DNA of 64,000 nucleotides from Deltaproteobacteria bacterium (GTDB lineage Bacteria; Myxococcota; JADLHZ01): NCBI GenBank assembly GCA_020848545.1, contig JADLHZ010000007.1, positions 1 to 64,000 of the forward strand, read 5' to 3'. Shown piece by piece: positions 26,707 to 35,115 of this stretch (position 1 is its first letter; each line of letters starts with the position of its first letter). The notes under the pieces were generated by a model. It saw only the letters and a program-made list of their open reading frames with translations, ran no database searches and was not told where the DNA came from. The position numbers and the translations under genes were made by a program.

Positions 26707-27603
26707 ATGAAGACCATGACCACACAAACGGCTACGACGATCACGGAACGCGACCACAAGTCTCTCTCAGGCATCGGCATGCTGCTCGTGCTGCTCGCGC
26801 TGCTGCCCGCCGCGACGGTCACGCTCTTCGCGCTCGACGGCCAGCGCGATCCGCCGTTCATCGTGATCTACTGGCTGCTCGTCGCCTTCGACATCTTCAT
26901 GCTCACCGGCCTGTTCAGCGTGAGCCCGAACGAAGCCCGCATCCTGCAGCTCTTCGGCGACTACGTCGGCACGGTGAAGCGCCCCGGCCTGCAGTGGGCG
27001 AACCCCTTGTACAAGAAGACGCGCATCTCGCAGCGCGTCGTCAGCTTCGAGAGCACGAAGCTCAAGGTGAACGACAAGGACGGCAACCCGATCGAGATCG
27101 CCGCGATCATCGTTTATCGCGTGACCGAGACCGCGCTCGCGAGCTTCGCCGTCAACGACTACACCGCGTTCGTGCGCGTACAGAGCGAGGCGGCCTTGCG
27201 CTCGATGGCGACGCACTACGCCTACGACGGCCATGACAGCGAGGTGTCACTGCGCGGCAACACCGACGAAGTCGCGCAGAAGCTCTGCGCCGAGCTCGCG
27301 GCCAAGGTCGCCATCGCCGGCGTCACGATCAGCGAAGCGCGCATCAGCCACTTGGCCTACGCGCCCGAGATCGCGCACGCGATGCTGCAGCGCCAACAAG
27401 CGGCGGCGGTGATCGCGGCGCGGCAAAAGATCGTCGAAGGCGCCGTCGGCATGGTCGAAAGCGCGCTGAAGGCGCTCACCCAGCACGGCATCGTCACGCT
27501 CGACGAGGAACGCAAAGCGCAGATGGTGTCGAACCTGCTCGTCGTCCTCTGCGGCGACCGCGGCGCCCAGCCGATCGTCAACGCCGGTACGTTCTACTCC
27601 TGA
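26707..27603 (+). CDS. SPFH (band 7/stomatin-like) membrane protein
   Basis: A 298-residue protein with two N-terminal membrane helices ([20 protein letters not shown] and [20 protein letters not shown]), followed by an SPFH domain: [29 protein letters not shown], then [19 protein letters not shown], and a helical region with [23 protein letters not shown]. Such proteins build large membrane-bound scaffolds. The start is ATG 26707 or the in-frame ATG 26716; the second is better spaced from AGAGG. The preceding palindrome probably controls it. It is followed after 12 bp by the RHH gene, making a two-gene operon. Confidence 0.88.
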   Translation: MKTMTTQTATTITERDHKSLSGIGMLLVLLALLPAATVTLFALDGQRDPPFIVIYWLLVAFDIFMLTGLFSVSPNEARILQLFGDYVGTVKRPGLQWANPLYKKTRISQRVVSFESTKLKVNDKDGNPIEIAAIIVYRVTETALASFAVNDYTAFVRVQSEAALRSMATHYAYDGHDSEVSLRGNTDEVAQKLCAELAAKVAIAGVTISEARISHLAYAPEIAHAMLQRQQAAAVIAARQKIVEGAVGMVESALKALTQHGIVTLDEERKAQMVSNLLVVLCGDRGAQPIVNAGTFYS

Positions 27604-27615
27604 TCGAGGCTTCCT

Positions 27616-27807
27616 GTGACCGAGCGCAAAGCCTTCCTTTTGCGGGTCGATCCCGCGCTCCTTACCGCCCTGCAGCGCTGGGCCGACGAGGAATTGCGCA
27701 GCCTCAACGGGCAGATCGAGTACGTCTTGCGCAGGGGCCTGCACGACGCCGGACGCCTGCCAAAGCCGCTGGCCGCCAGAGACGACAAAAAAACGCCGAA
27801 ACCCTGA
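27616..27807 (+). CDS. Arc-like ribbon-helix-helix DNA-binding protein
   Basis: A 63-residue protein. AFLLRVDPALLTALQRWADEELRSLNGQIEYVLRRGL is the classic RHH arrangement: a short beta strand (KAFLLRVD) that would insert in the major groove, helix A, the turn with SLNGQIEYVL, and helix B. A short Pro/Lys-rich tail follows. RHH proteins dimerise and bind tandem palindromic sites. The gene starts with GTG, 12 bp after the SPFH stop. The palindrome at 26675-26706 is the obvious target. No toxin-like partner is adjacent, so it seems to be a dedicated regulator of the SPFH unit rather than an antitoxin. Confidence 0.82.
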   Translation: MTERKAFLLRVDPALLTALQRWADEELRSLNGQIEYVLRRGLHDAGRLPKPLAARDDKKTPKP

Positions 27808-27838
27808 GCCGTTTTTCGCCGTCAATGCACTGATAGGC

Positions 27839-28447
27839 ATGAGACGGATCCTCTATGTTCTCCTCGGCATCTTCTCGATGGGCTCGACCTGCGGGCGATT
27901 GGTAGACCCGACCCGCGTCCTCGCGAGGGACAAAGCGGCGCTCAGCGCTGGCACTTGGGTCAGGGACGTGCGCGTCGAGTGGCAACCGCCGACCGAACGG
28001 GTCTACGCGATCGAGAGCAAAGGCTACGTCGCCGTCTATCCAGTGGCGGTCGCTGTACAGAGCGACCTCGTGCGCGAGGACTCGAAGCCGTTCATCCGCC
28101 TGACCACGGACGCACCGCTGGCCGAACAGCCGCGGCTCAACGGACACGGCGGCGAGCTCCCCGTCCCCCAGGGCCCGAGCGGCACGACGGGCGGCACCGG
28201 AGCGGGTGCGCTGGTCGATGAGGAAACCGGCCTGCCGATCAAGATGGCCTCCGCCAGTGGACGCTTCGAGCTGAAGAGCATGGAGTGCGAGCTCCACCAA
28301 CATTGCGTCTTGCCGTTTCGCGTGCAGCTGCAGATCGGCCAAGCCCGAGAAGCCATCGTGCCTGCGACCGAGTGGGACATCAATTTGCAGATCATCGGCA
28401 ACGGCGAGCTCGTCGTGTCGACGGGCGATTGGGAGAAGGTGCAGTGA
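27839..28447 (+). CDS. Exported protein, possible lipoprotein
   Basis: A 202-residue protein with an N-terminal signal (MRRILYVLLGIFSMGSTCG); the Cys could be a poor lipobox. The rest is a beta-rich domain with a Gly/Thr/Pro-rich loop in the middle (PQGPSGTTGGTGAG) and two Cys (MECELHQHCVLPF). Function is unknown. It begins a tightly packed run of four genes: its stop shares a base with the ATG of the barrel gene (TGATG), then the ECF sigma factor and a FecR/TPR protein follow with similar overlaps. This suggests that it is an envelope component of a stress or surface regulon. Confidence 0.7.
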   Translation: MRRILYVLLGIFSMGSTCGRLVDPTRVLARDKAALSAGTWVRDVRVEWQPPTERVYAIESKGYVAVYPVAVAVQSDLVREDSKPFIRLTTDAPLAEQPRLNGHGGELPVPQGPSGTTGGTGAGALVDEETGLPIKMASASGRFELKSMECELHQHCVLPFRVQLQIGQAREAIVPATEWDINLQIIGNGELVVSTGDWEKVQ

Positions 28448-29535
28448 TGATCGCGTTCGTTCTCACGCTGGCGCTCGCCGCCGATCCTTGCCCGCCCGAG
28501 TTCGCGCAAGAAGTCACGCGCCGCGTTTACGCGCAACGCACCGACACCGCGTGGCGTCTCGAGTGCCCGAGCGCGACGACGGCGCGCTTGATCGTCGGCG
28601 ACAAGCGCGGCGACCCGGTGACGCGCACGATCGATCTTGCGAGCACTGCACCGGCGCAGCGGGCGCGTCTCGTGTCGCTCGCGTTGATCGAGCAGCTCGA
28701 CGCCGCGCGTCCGGGTGGACCAGAAGAGTCGGAGCCAGCCACCGCGCCATCGCCATCGCCATCGCCATCGCCATCGCCATCGCCATCGCCATCGCCATCG
28801 CCGCTCACGAGCGAGCGCGCCGTGCTCAGCGTGCCGGACACGCTGCCGCCAGCGAGCGGCGATCACTTCGGCACGGCGGGCGCCTCGATCGTCGAGAAGA
28901 ACGGCGTCCGCTTCAGTGTGATCAACTCGATCTACTACGTCCCGGGCTTTCAGAATCGTCCCGGCGGAAATCAAGCGGTCGGCTTCGGCGCCTGGACCCA
29001 CGAGCTCGAGGTCCGCTACCTGCGCAACGTTCACCCGCAGGTCGACGTCATGGTCGGCGGCAACGTCGCGCTCGGCTTGATCCAATTCGGCGGCGCGCCC
29101 TTCTTCACCGGCGTCCGCTACCAACCCTACCGCTCGAGCAAGCTCGCGGTCTCCGGCGAAGTGCTCGTGCGTCCGCTCGTCATCGGCGACTACTGGACCT
29201 TCTCTGGCCCGTTCAGCTCCGTGTTGGGGCTCTGGGCCGAGATCACGCCGATCGCCAACTTCAGCGTGTACACGAGCGAGCGCTTTTCTTGGGACTTCGG
29301 CGTGATCCTCGGCATCCGCATGCCGTGGATGTTCCGGAACGACCTCTTCCACGTCTTCGCACCCGGCGGCCGCATCGGCTTCAGCTACCTGCGCAAGCGC
29401 GGCGGCTTCTTCATGGCCTTCGAAGGGCAAGCGTACGTGAACATGTCCGGCGCATTCCAAGCCGCACAGGCGCCGTACGTCCTCGTCCGCGACTTTCGCA
29501 CGACGCTCGTCCTCGGCGTGCAGTGGAAGCGTTGA
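28447..29535 (+). CDS. Secreted protein with Pro-Ser repeat and beta-barrel domain
   Basis: A 362-residue exported protein. The signal peptide is short (MIAFVLTLALAAD). A small N-terminal domain (residues 14-90) is followed by a linker with nine Pro-Ser repeats coded by a CCATCG microsatellite. The C-terminal 245 residues have strand-like alternation and aromatic girdle residues typical of outer-membrane barrels (WTHELEVRYLRNVHPQVDVMVGG cut by short turns) and end FRTTLVLGVQWKR. Function is unknown. Start and stop overlap its neighbours by one base on each side, so it is translationally coupled to the ECF sigma factor that follows. Confidence 0.72.
   Translation: MIAFVLTLALAADPCPPEFAQEVTRRVYAQRTDTAWRLECPSATTARLIVGDKRGDPVTRTIDLASTAPAQRARLVSLALIEQLDAARPGGPEESEPATAPSPSPSPSPSPSPSPSPSPLTSERAVLSVPDTLPPASGDHFGTAGASIVEKNGVRFSVINSIYYVPGFQNRPGGNQAVGFGAWTHELEVRYLRNVHPQVDVMVGGNVALGLIQFGGAPFFTGVRYQPYRSSKLAVSGEVLVRPLVIGDYWTFSGPFSSVLGLWAEITPIANFSVYTSERFSWDFGVILGIRMPWMFRNDLFHVFAPGGRIGFSYLRKRGGFFMAFEGQAYVNMSGAFQAAQAPYVLVRDFRTTLVLGVQWKR
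28747..28800 (+). repeat. Hexanucleotide microsatellite (CCATCG x9)
   Basis: Nine perfect copies of CCATCG inside the barrel-protein gene, coding (Pro-Ser)9. Because the unit is six bases, changes in copy number lengthen the linker without shifting the frame. Confidence 0.95.
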
Positions 29536-30158
29536 TGGTGCTTTTCCGCAACGCTTCGCCGCCGCGCCCGATAATCGGCGCCCCGCTCATGGCCTATGCC
29601 GCCGCGGGCCTGATGGCACGAGAGAAGTCGACGACGATCGCAGCGTTGACGGCGCCGGTAGCGACGCCGCTGGACCTGTCCGCGCTCTACTCGGCCTATG
29701 CGCGCTACGTCGGCGCCATCGCGATGCGCATCTTGGGCAACGCCGCCGACACCGAAGAGGTCGTCCAAGACGTCTTCGCCGAGGCGATGCGGGCGGCGAG
29801 CGGGATCAATGACGCGGCGGCGATTCGCGGATGGCTCGCCACCGTGACGGTGCGCATGAGCCGCAAGCGCTTGAAGCGGCAGCGGCTCTTCGCGGCGTTC
29901 GGGCTCTGTGAGGTCGCTGCCTATGAGAACACGCCGTCGGGCGAAATCTCGGCAGACGATCGTATTCTATTGAAGCGAATGAGCGTTGTCATCGCGCACA
30001 TGCCGGTCGACGCACGCATCGCCTGGGTGCTGCGCCACGTCGACGGCGAGCAGCTCGACCGGATCGCCGAGATGATGGGCTGTTCGCTTGCCACGGTGAA
30101 GCGGCGCATCTGCGAAGCGCAGCACATGATCGACTCGCACTTCGAGGACGCGCCATGA
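29535..30158 (+). CDS. ECF sigma factor (sigma-70 family)
   Basis: An RNA polymerase sigma factor of about 207 residues. Region 2 reads LYSAYARYVGAIAMRILGNAADTEEVVQDVFAEA interrupted only by normal variation, and region 4 reads LDRIAEMMGCSLATVKRRICEAQHMI with the HTH. The start is uncertain: ATG 29535 overlaps the upstream stop by one base (TGATG), while ATGs at 29589 and 29613 are closer to the conserved part. Its own stop overlaps the next start (ATGA). The downstream FecR-domain gene is the likely membrane regulator, as in FecI/FecR pairs, although no TonB receptor is present. Confidence 0.88.
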   Translation: MVLFRNASPPRPIIGAPLMAYAAAGLMAREKSTTIAALTAPVATPLDLSALYSAYARYVGAIAMRILGNAADTEEVVQDVFAEAMRAASGINDAAAIRGWLATVTVRMSRKRLKRQRLFAAFGLCEVAAYENTPSGEISADDRILLKRMSVVIAHMPVDARIAWVLRHVDGEQLDRIAEMMGCSLATVKRRICEAQHMIDSHFEDAP

Positions 30159-31123
30159 ACGTCGCTCGCACCGCCGATCTCTTGCGTCAGAACGTGCCGG
30201 CCTGGACGGCCGCCGACCTCGCGCGCATGCAAGCGGGAACACGCCGCACGATTCGCCGCCAAAAGATCGCACGTGCAGGCGGAACCGCGGCCGCAGCGGC
30301 CTGCGCGGTGCTCGTCCTCGTGCTCATTCAGTCGCGGCCGCAAGTCGAACCGGCGCCGTTGCCGCTGCTCGTCGCCGTGGCCCCGCCGGCGCTCACCTTC
30401 GCCGACGGCACCCGTGTCGACGCGAGCGAAAAGAACGCCGTCAAAGTGATCGCGTCCTCGGACGCCGCCGTCGAAGTACAAACGACCGCGGCCCACGCGC
30501 GCTTCGACGTCGCGCCGCACAGGACGCGCCGCTTCGTCGTCCGCTGCGACGGCGCCCGCATCGAGGTGCTCGGCACGATCTTCAGCGTCGATCGCACGAG
30601 CGCGGGCGTGCTCGTCACCGTCGAAGAGGGCAAAGTGCGGGTCGTCGACGCGAGCGGCACCGCGAGCACGCTCGTCGACGGACAGAGCTACCTGTCGCCG
30701 CCCGCCACGGCAGCGTCTGGAGCCCGCACCGAAAACGCTCCCGGTCCCTTTTCGCCCGTCTCCCGGCCGGCACCCGCGAAACGTGCGCGGCAGGCAGCGC
30801 CGGGCCTCGACGACGCCGAGCACGCGCTGGCCGCCGGCGACGACGCCCGCGCGATCGCGATCTTGCAGCCCCTGGCGAAGGAGCGCAGCACCAACGGCGC
30901 CGTCGCCGCGTTCATGCTCGGAAAGATCCACGCACGCGCCGGCGAAGTGACCCGCGCACTTGCCGCCTTCGAGCGCGCAGAGACGCTGGCGCCCAAGGGC
31001 CCGCTCGCCGAAGATGCGCTGCACCGGCAAGTCGTCTGCCTGCGCGCGCTCGGAAGAGACAAAGACGCCGACGCCCGCCAGCAGCGCTATCGCGACGCAT
31101 TCCCGGCCGGCGCGTTTCGCTGA
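30155..31123 (+). CDS. FecR-domain anti-sigma-like membrane protein with TPRs
   Basis: A 322-residue single-pass protein. The N-terminal 40 residues are cytoplasmic and could bind the sigma factor; a membrane helix is near residues 43-58. A FecR-like beta domain follows (FADGTRVDASEKNAVKVIAS, RRFVVRCDGARIEVLGTIFSV, GVLVTVEEGKVRVVDASG). After a Pro-rich linker there are TPR-like helices from about 215 (DDAEHALAAGDDARAIAIL, GKIHARAGEVTRALAAFERAE). The ATG overlaps the sigma-factor stop, which supports a sigma/anti-sigma pair. Its 3' end overlaps the convergent O-antigen-ligase-like gene by 37 bp. Confidence 0.83.
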   Translation: MNVARTADLLRQNVPAWTAADLARMQAGTRRTIRRQKIARAGGTAAAAACAVLVLVLIQSRPQVEPAPLPLLVAVAPPALTFADGTRVDASEKNAVKVIASSDAAVEVQTTAAHARFDVAPHRTRRFVVRCDGARIEVLGTIFSVDRTSAGVLVTVEEGKVRVVDASGTASTLVDGQSYLSPPATAASGARTENAPGPFSPVSRPAPAKRARQAAPGLDDAEHALAAGDDARAIAILQPLAKERSTNGAVAAFMLGKIHARAGEVTRALAAFERAETLAPKGPLAEDALHRQVVCLRALGRDKDADARQQRYRDAFPAGAFR

Positions 31124-32238
31124 GCCGAGAGCGCCAGCGCGAGCGCGCACGCCGACACCACCACCGGGTGATAGAACACGTTGTGTACGCCAGCGAGCAC
31201 GACGCACGCGGCGAGCACTCCGGTGAACGCAGCGCCTACACCGTCACGCACGAGCCGCCCGTAGCGCCACCCGAGCGCGAGGAACAGCGCAGCGCCGACG
31301 ACGCCGCCCTCCGCGAGCACTTGCAGGAGCACCGAGTGCGCGTCGAAGTAGATGTTCGGATAACGCGCGTCGGTGACTCCGCCCATGGCCGGCAGCGCCG
31401 CGCTCGCGTAGCCGCCGTAGCCCACGCCAACGAAAGGGTGCGTTGAGAACAAGCGCAGCGCGGTGTGCCACGCGATCTGGCGGTCGACCGGCACGTCGGC
31501 GATGGCAGCGAGAAAGAGCGGCGCCGCGAGCCCCATCGCCACGAGCGTTGCCGCACGCGGCCAGCGTGTGAACATCTCGAGACCGAGAACGCCGCCGATC
31601 ACCAACGCGATCCAGGCCGCGGAGACGTACGCGAACCACATGCCGGCGACGCCGATCGTGAACGCGGCGATCATGAGCGCACGCCCGCGCCTCGCGAAGA
31701 GCCGCCACCCGAGCGGCACGCACGCGAGCATCATCGGCACCAGCGTGTGCGCGTACTTCAAGCGATGAAAGTGCAACCCGCCCGCCTTGAAGCCGCCGCC
31801 CTCGGCCGGCTCGTAGATCCGATGCATCGGAATCCAGCGCTCGACGCTCTCGAAGTACGGGAGCTCCTTGTAGTGCTGCACGATGCAAAATGCGCCGGAG
31901 AGCGCCGCGAGCACCGCCACCGCGATCACCATCGCGCGTTTGGCGCGATCGTCAGCCTCGCGCGCCGCGATCCACGCGAGGCCAAAGAACACGACATGCA
32001 CCGCCGAGAACGGCGCTCCAGACGCGAGCGGACGGGCGGCCCACATCGTCGACAACACGGCGAACGCCACCCACCCCGCAACGAGCGACAGGCCGATCGC
32101 ATGCTCGCGCACGATGCGAAAACGATGCTCCGCCAAGAGCCCCGCCGCCGCGAGCCCAGCGCCCGCGCCGGCAACGCCTTCGCCGAGCATCGCGCCAGCG
32201 GCCCACACGACGACGCCCAAGGAAAGAAGCCGGGTCAC
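31087..32238 (-). CDS. O-antigen ligase / Wzy-like polytopic membrane protein
   Basis: A 383-residue inner-membrane protein with about ten hydrophobic helices. The long periplasmic loop contains FSTHPFVGVGYGGYAS and IYFDAHSVLLQVLAEGGVVG, which match the Wzy_C (O-antigen ligase) signature, including the His in DAHS. Such proteins polymerise or attach glycans to lipid carriers or lipid A at the periplasmic face. The start is GTG 32238, overlapping the stop of the upstream PLP-enzyme gene (GTGA); the longer frame would lie inside that gene. No other polysaccharide gene is nearby, so the acceptor cannot be inferred. Confidence 0.82.
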   Translation of the reverse strand: MTRLLSLGVVVWAAGAMLGEGVAGAGAGLAAAGLLAEHRFRIVREHAIGLSLVAGWVAFAVLSTMWAARPLASGAPFSAVHVVFFGLAWIAAREADDRAKRAMVIAVAVLAALSGAFCIVQHYKELPYFESVERWIPMHRIYEPAEGGGFKAGGLHFHRLKYAHTLVPMMLACVPLGWRLFARRGRALMIAAFTIGVAGMWFAYVSAAWIALVIGGVLGLEMFTRWPRAATLVAMGLAAPLFLAAIADVPVDRQIAWHTALRLFSTHPFVGVGYGGYASAALPAMGGVTDARYPNIYFDAHSVLLQVLAEGGVVGAALFLALGWRYGRLVRDGVGAAFTGVLAACVVLAGVHNVFYHPVVVSACALALALSAQRNAPAGNASR

Positions 32239-33317
32239 ACTTGCGGCTCGCCGCGAAAGAAGCGGTGAAAGTCCGGCGGCAACACCGTGAACGGATCGAC
32301 GCCGGACACGTCGGGTCGCTGCGACGAGAGCGTGTTCCAAAAGAGGATCGTCTTACCGCGCGTCGCCTCGCTCTGCGCGAGCTCACGCAAGCCGACGAGG
32401 GCCTTCGCGCTGTAGGTCACCTCTCCGCTGCAGCCGAGCAGCCGCTGCACCATGGGCATCGCCGCCACCGCCGCGTCGGTCGGATAGCCGTAGCCGCGAC
32501 CGAGGGCCGAGTGCAGCAAGCGGTAGCGAATCGGATCGATCGCCTGCGCTGAGAGCTCCTTCGACTTCGCCCGCATGAACTTCCACGTGCCGCGCGCGAC
32601 CGCGCCGACGGTCAGCGCGTTCGTGGCGATCTTCAGGGTGATGCGCACGCCGACGATCTCGGTGTTCCAGCCGAGCAGACGCGCGCCGATGCCGAGCGCC
32701 GCCAAAGTGCCCGAGCTGCCGGTCGGCAAGACGATGAGGTCGGGCCGCGGCATCTCGCCGCGCTCGACTTGCTCGGCGAGCTCGAACATCGCGTCGACGT
32801 AGCCGAGGTTCGCGATCGGGTTCGCGGCGCCCGGCGGAATGAAGTACGCGCCCGGCTCGCGCCGATACGCGCCGATCGTCTTCCAGATCGTGCGCAGATA
32901 TCCGCCGCCGTAGATCATCTCGGCGCCGGCGGTCGCGTCGACGAGCAGCGCCTCCTGCATGAAGCGCGTCGCAGGTTGATCGAAGTAGACGGCGCTCACC
33001 TTGAAGCCGTGCGCCTTGCCGAAGAGCGCGGTCGCCATCACCTGCGTCGACGCCAGGCCGCCGACGGTGACGATGCGCGTTCTGCCGAGCCGCTTCGCTT
33101 CGGCGAGCACGTACTCGTAGCGACGCACCTTGTTGCCGCCGTAGAGCGGCGAGATGAGGTCGTCGCGCTTCATCCACACGTCGTCCCGTGAGAGCCAGTC
33201 GGCGATCGCCGTCATCTTCTCGACCGGCGTCGGCACGCTGGCGAGCGGCATCCACGCGAGCTGCTCCGACAACGACGGATAGCGGGCGAAGAGGCGCGGC
33301 TGTGTAGCGATCTGCAT
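32235..33317 (-). CDS. PLP enzyme of the ACC deaminase / D-cysteine desulfhydrase family
   Basis: A 360-residue fold-type II (tryptophan synthase beta-like) PLP enzyme. DDVWMKRDDLISPLYGGNKVRRYE contains the PLP Lys in GGNKVRR; VTVGGLASTQVMATALFG binds substrate; LPTGSSGTLAALGIG is the phosphate-binding loop. The family covers 1-aminocyclopropane-1-carboxylate deaminases and D-cysteine desulfhydrases, and the substrate cannot be chosen here. The ATG at 33315-33317 gives MQIATQPRLFARYPSL; the frame is open upstream but Arg-rich. It is coupled to the downstream O-antigen-ligase-like gene by a 4-bp overlap, an unexpected pairing. Confidence 0.83.
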   Translation of the reverse strand: MQIATQPRLFARYPSLSEQLAWMPLASVPTPVEKMTAIADWLSRDDVWMKRDDLISPLYGGNKVRRYEYVLAEAKRLGRTRIVTVGGLASTQVMATALFGKAHGFKVSAVYFDQPATRFMQEALLVDATAGAEMIYGGGYLRTIWKTIGAYRREPGAYFIPPGAANPIANLGYVDAMFELAEQVERGEMPRPDLIVLPTGSSGTLAALGIGARLLGWNTEIVGVRITLKIATNALTVGAVARGTWKFMRAKSKELSAQAIDPIRYRLLHSALGRGYGYPTDAAVAAMPMVQRLLGCSGEVTYSAKALVGLRELAQSEATRGKTILFWNTLSSQRPDVSGVDPFTVLPPDFHRFFRGEPQV

Positions 33318-33544
33318 GCGCGCGCGCACGTTGTAAGAAAGCGTCCTACGACGCAAGCGCTTCCGCCTACGGATCGAAATGTCCGAAGCGTGCGCGCCGC
33401 CCGCGGAGCGCGAGGTGCGATCCCTCACACCTTCGACGCGCAAGGCCGAACGACACTGGGCGAATTGATTCGGGTTATGGTCGCGCTCGTGATCGGCCTC
33501 ACGCGCTGCGGCAACGCGGAATAGAAGTTGCTCTCTTGGGGGGC

Positions 33545-33979
33545 ATGGAAGAATCCGCCACGGAAGTCCCCTCGCCTCTCGAGCTCTACCGCCAACAACG
33601 CCGCGATACTCTGACCCGAGCCTTCCTCGCCCAGCAGCAACAACGCGCGCCGAAGCTCGCGACGCCGCGCACCATGCCGCGCGCGCGCTTGACGCTGCCG
33701 CTCACCTTGCACTGGCACGACTGGGAGACCGACCTGCAGACCATCGAAGTGTCCGGCCGCGGCTGCAGCTTCTTCATGTATAGCGCGCCGCCGCAGGAAA
33801 CCTTCGGCTTCACCCTCGAGCTCTCGCACGACGTCTGCGTGCGCGGCCGCGGGCGCGTCGTCGCCACGGTGCAGCAGGACGAACGCCACTACGTCTGCGT
33901 GCGCTTCGAGCTGATGAGCGCCGATGACGCAACCCTGGCCGAAGATTGTGTCTTGGAAGCGTTGCTCTGCTACCCTTGA
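33545..33979 (+). CDS. PilZ-like domain protein
   Basis: A 144-residue cytoplasmic protein. The first 50 residues are helical and Gln/Arg rich (LYRQQRRDTLTRAFLAQQQQ). The remainder looks like a PilZ barrel: RARLTLPLTLHWHDWETDL, IEVSGRGCSFFMYSAP (the D/N-x-S-x-x-G motif as VSGRG), and RGRGRVVATVQQDERHYVCVRFEL. The RxxxR half of the cyclic-di-GMP site is not clear, so ligand binding is uncertain. The ATG at 33545 follows a G-rich run. It lies 3 bp before an LpxH-like gene and is probably cotranscribed with it. Confidence 0.62.
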   Translation: MEESATEVPSPLELYRQQRRDTLTRAFLAQQQQRAPKLATPRTMPRARLTLPLTLHWHDWETDLQTIEVSGRGCSFFMYSAPPQETFGFTLELSHDVCVRGRGRVVATVQQDERHYVCVRFELMSADDATLAEDCVLEALLCYP

Positions 33980-33982
33980 AGC

Positions 33983-35086
33983 GTGGAGCAAGAGCCGGTC
34001 GACTCTCTCAAGATCGTCGTCAGCGATTTTCACCTCGGTAAGGGCCATCACCTCGCAGACGGGCTGCCGAACCTGATGGAAGACTTCCACCAGGACGACA
34101 AGTTCGCCGAGCTACTAGACTATTACTGCGAAGGTCCGGGCCGCCACGGCGCCAAAGAAGTGGAGCTCGTCATCAACGGCGACTTCTTCGACTACCTGAC
34201 CGTCGACGTCTCGGGCCGCTACCCGGACGCGATGTTCGAGTCGATCGCCAAAGAAGCGACCGAGCTCATCTGCCAGGGCCACCCGCTCGTCATCCGAGCG
34301 CTCGCGCGCTTCGCCAAGGCCCCGGGCTGCACGATCCGCTACCAGCTCGGCAACCACGATCCGGCGATCGTGTGGCCGGCGGTACAGAACGCCCTCTGCG
34401 AAGCGATCGGCACGAAGATCACGTTCAGCTTCGACGCCTACGAGTTCGACGACGTGCGCATCGAGCACGGCCATCAGCGCGAGGTGGCGCACCAGTTCGA
34501 CGTCACGCAGCTCACGCTCCCGGCCGGGCCGCTCGGGCGCAAGGAGCCCATCATCAACTTCCCCTTCGGATGCTTCTTCGTCACGCAGTTCGTCACGAAG
34601 ACGCGGCACAAGCGGCCGTACATCGGCCAGGTCGTGCCTTTTCGCCTCTACTTGCGCTGGGCCTTCGTCAACGACTTCTGGTTTGCGCTGTGGCACGGCA
34701 TCCTCGTCTGCGCGTTCTTCATCAAGATGCGCTTCATCCGGCATCCGCTGCGCTTCTCGCGTTTGTCGAAGACGCTGAAGATCTTGAAAGAGGTGTTGAA
34801 CCCGCCCCGGCTCGAGAGCGCCGCGCGCCGGCTGCTGAAGCAGAGCAGCTACCGCGTGCTGTGCATGGGCCACAACCACGAGGCCGTCCTGCGCACGTAC
34901 CAAGGGGGTAAGCAGTACGTGAACTCCGGCACTTGGACCGAATTTACGAGCTTCGATCCGCAGCTGATGGGCCGTCACCTCATCCGCAGCTACATCCTCA
35001 TCGAGAAGACCGGCGACAAGCCGTGGCGCGCGAGCCTGCGCCAGTGGCATGGCCGCCATTCGGTGGAAGACGAGCTCAACTGGTAA
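33983..35086 (+). CDS. LpxH-like metallophosphoesterase
   Basis: A 367-residue calcineurin-type phosphoesterase. The dimetal ligands are all visible: SDFHLGKGH, NGDFFDY, GNHDPAIVW, IEHGHQ and CMGHNHE. This set resembles UDP-2,3-diacylglucosamine pyrophosphatase (LpxH/LpxI-like), but the protein is over 100 residues longer than LpxH. The extra part is a basic, aromatic-rich insertion (residues 195-275, including FALWHGILVCAFFIKMRFI) that could dock on the membrane. The substrate may therefore be another lipid. The start is GTG 33983, three bases after the PilZ-like gene. Confidence 0.83.
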   Translation: MEQEPVDSLKIVVSDFHLGKGHHLADGLPNLMEDFHQDDKFAELLDYYCEGPGRHGAKEVELVINGDFFDYLTVDVSGRYPDAMFESIAKEATELICQGHPLVIRALARFAKAPGCTIRYQLGNHDPAIVWPAVQNALCEAIGTKITFSFDAYEFDDVRIEHGHQREVAHQFDVTQLTLPAGPLGRKEPIINFPFGCFFVTQFVTKTRHKRPYIGQVVPFRLYLRWAFVNDFWFALWHGILVCAFFIKMRFIRHPLRFSRLSKTLKILKEVLNPPRLESAARRLLKQSSYRVLCMGHNHEAVLRTYQGGKQYVNSGTWTEFTSFDPQLMGRHLIRSYILIEKTGDKPWRASLRQWHGRHSVEDELNW

Positions 35087-35115
35087 CGCGCGGCCGAATG
35101 TGAGAAAATGATTAC

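Noticed and set aside
27616-27807. RHH protein as an antitoxin of a toxin-antitoxin pair
   Set aside because: Neither neighbour resembles a toxin; the upstream gene is a full SPFH protein and the downstream gene an exported protein.
28747-28800. CRISPR-like array
   Set aside because: The units are contiguous 6-mers without spacers and encode Pro-Ser in frame.
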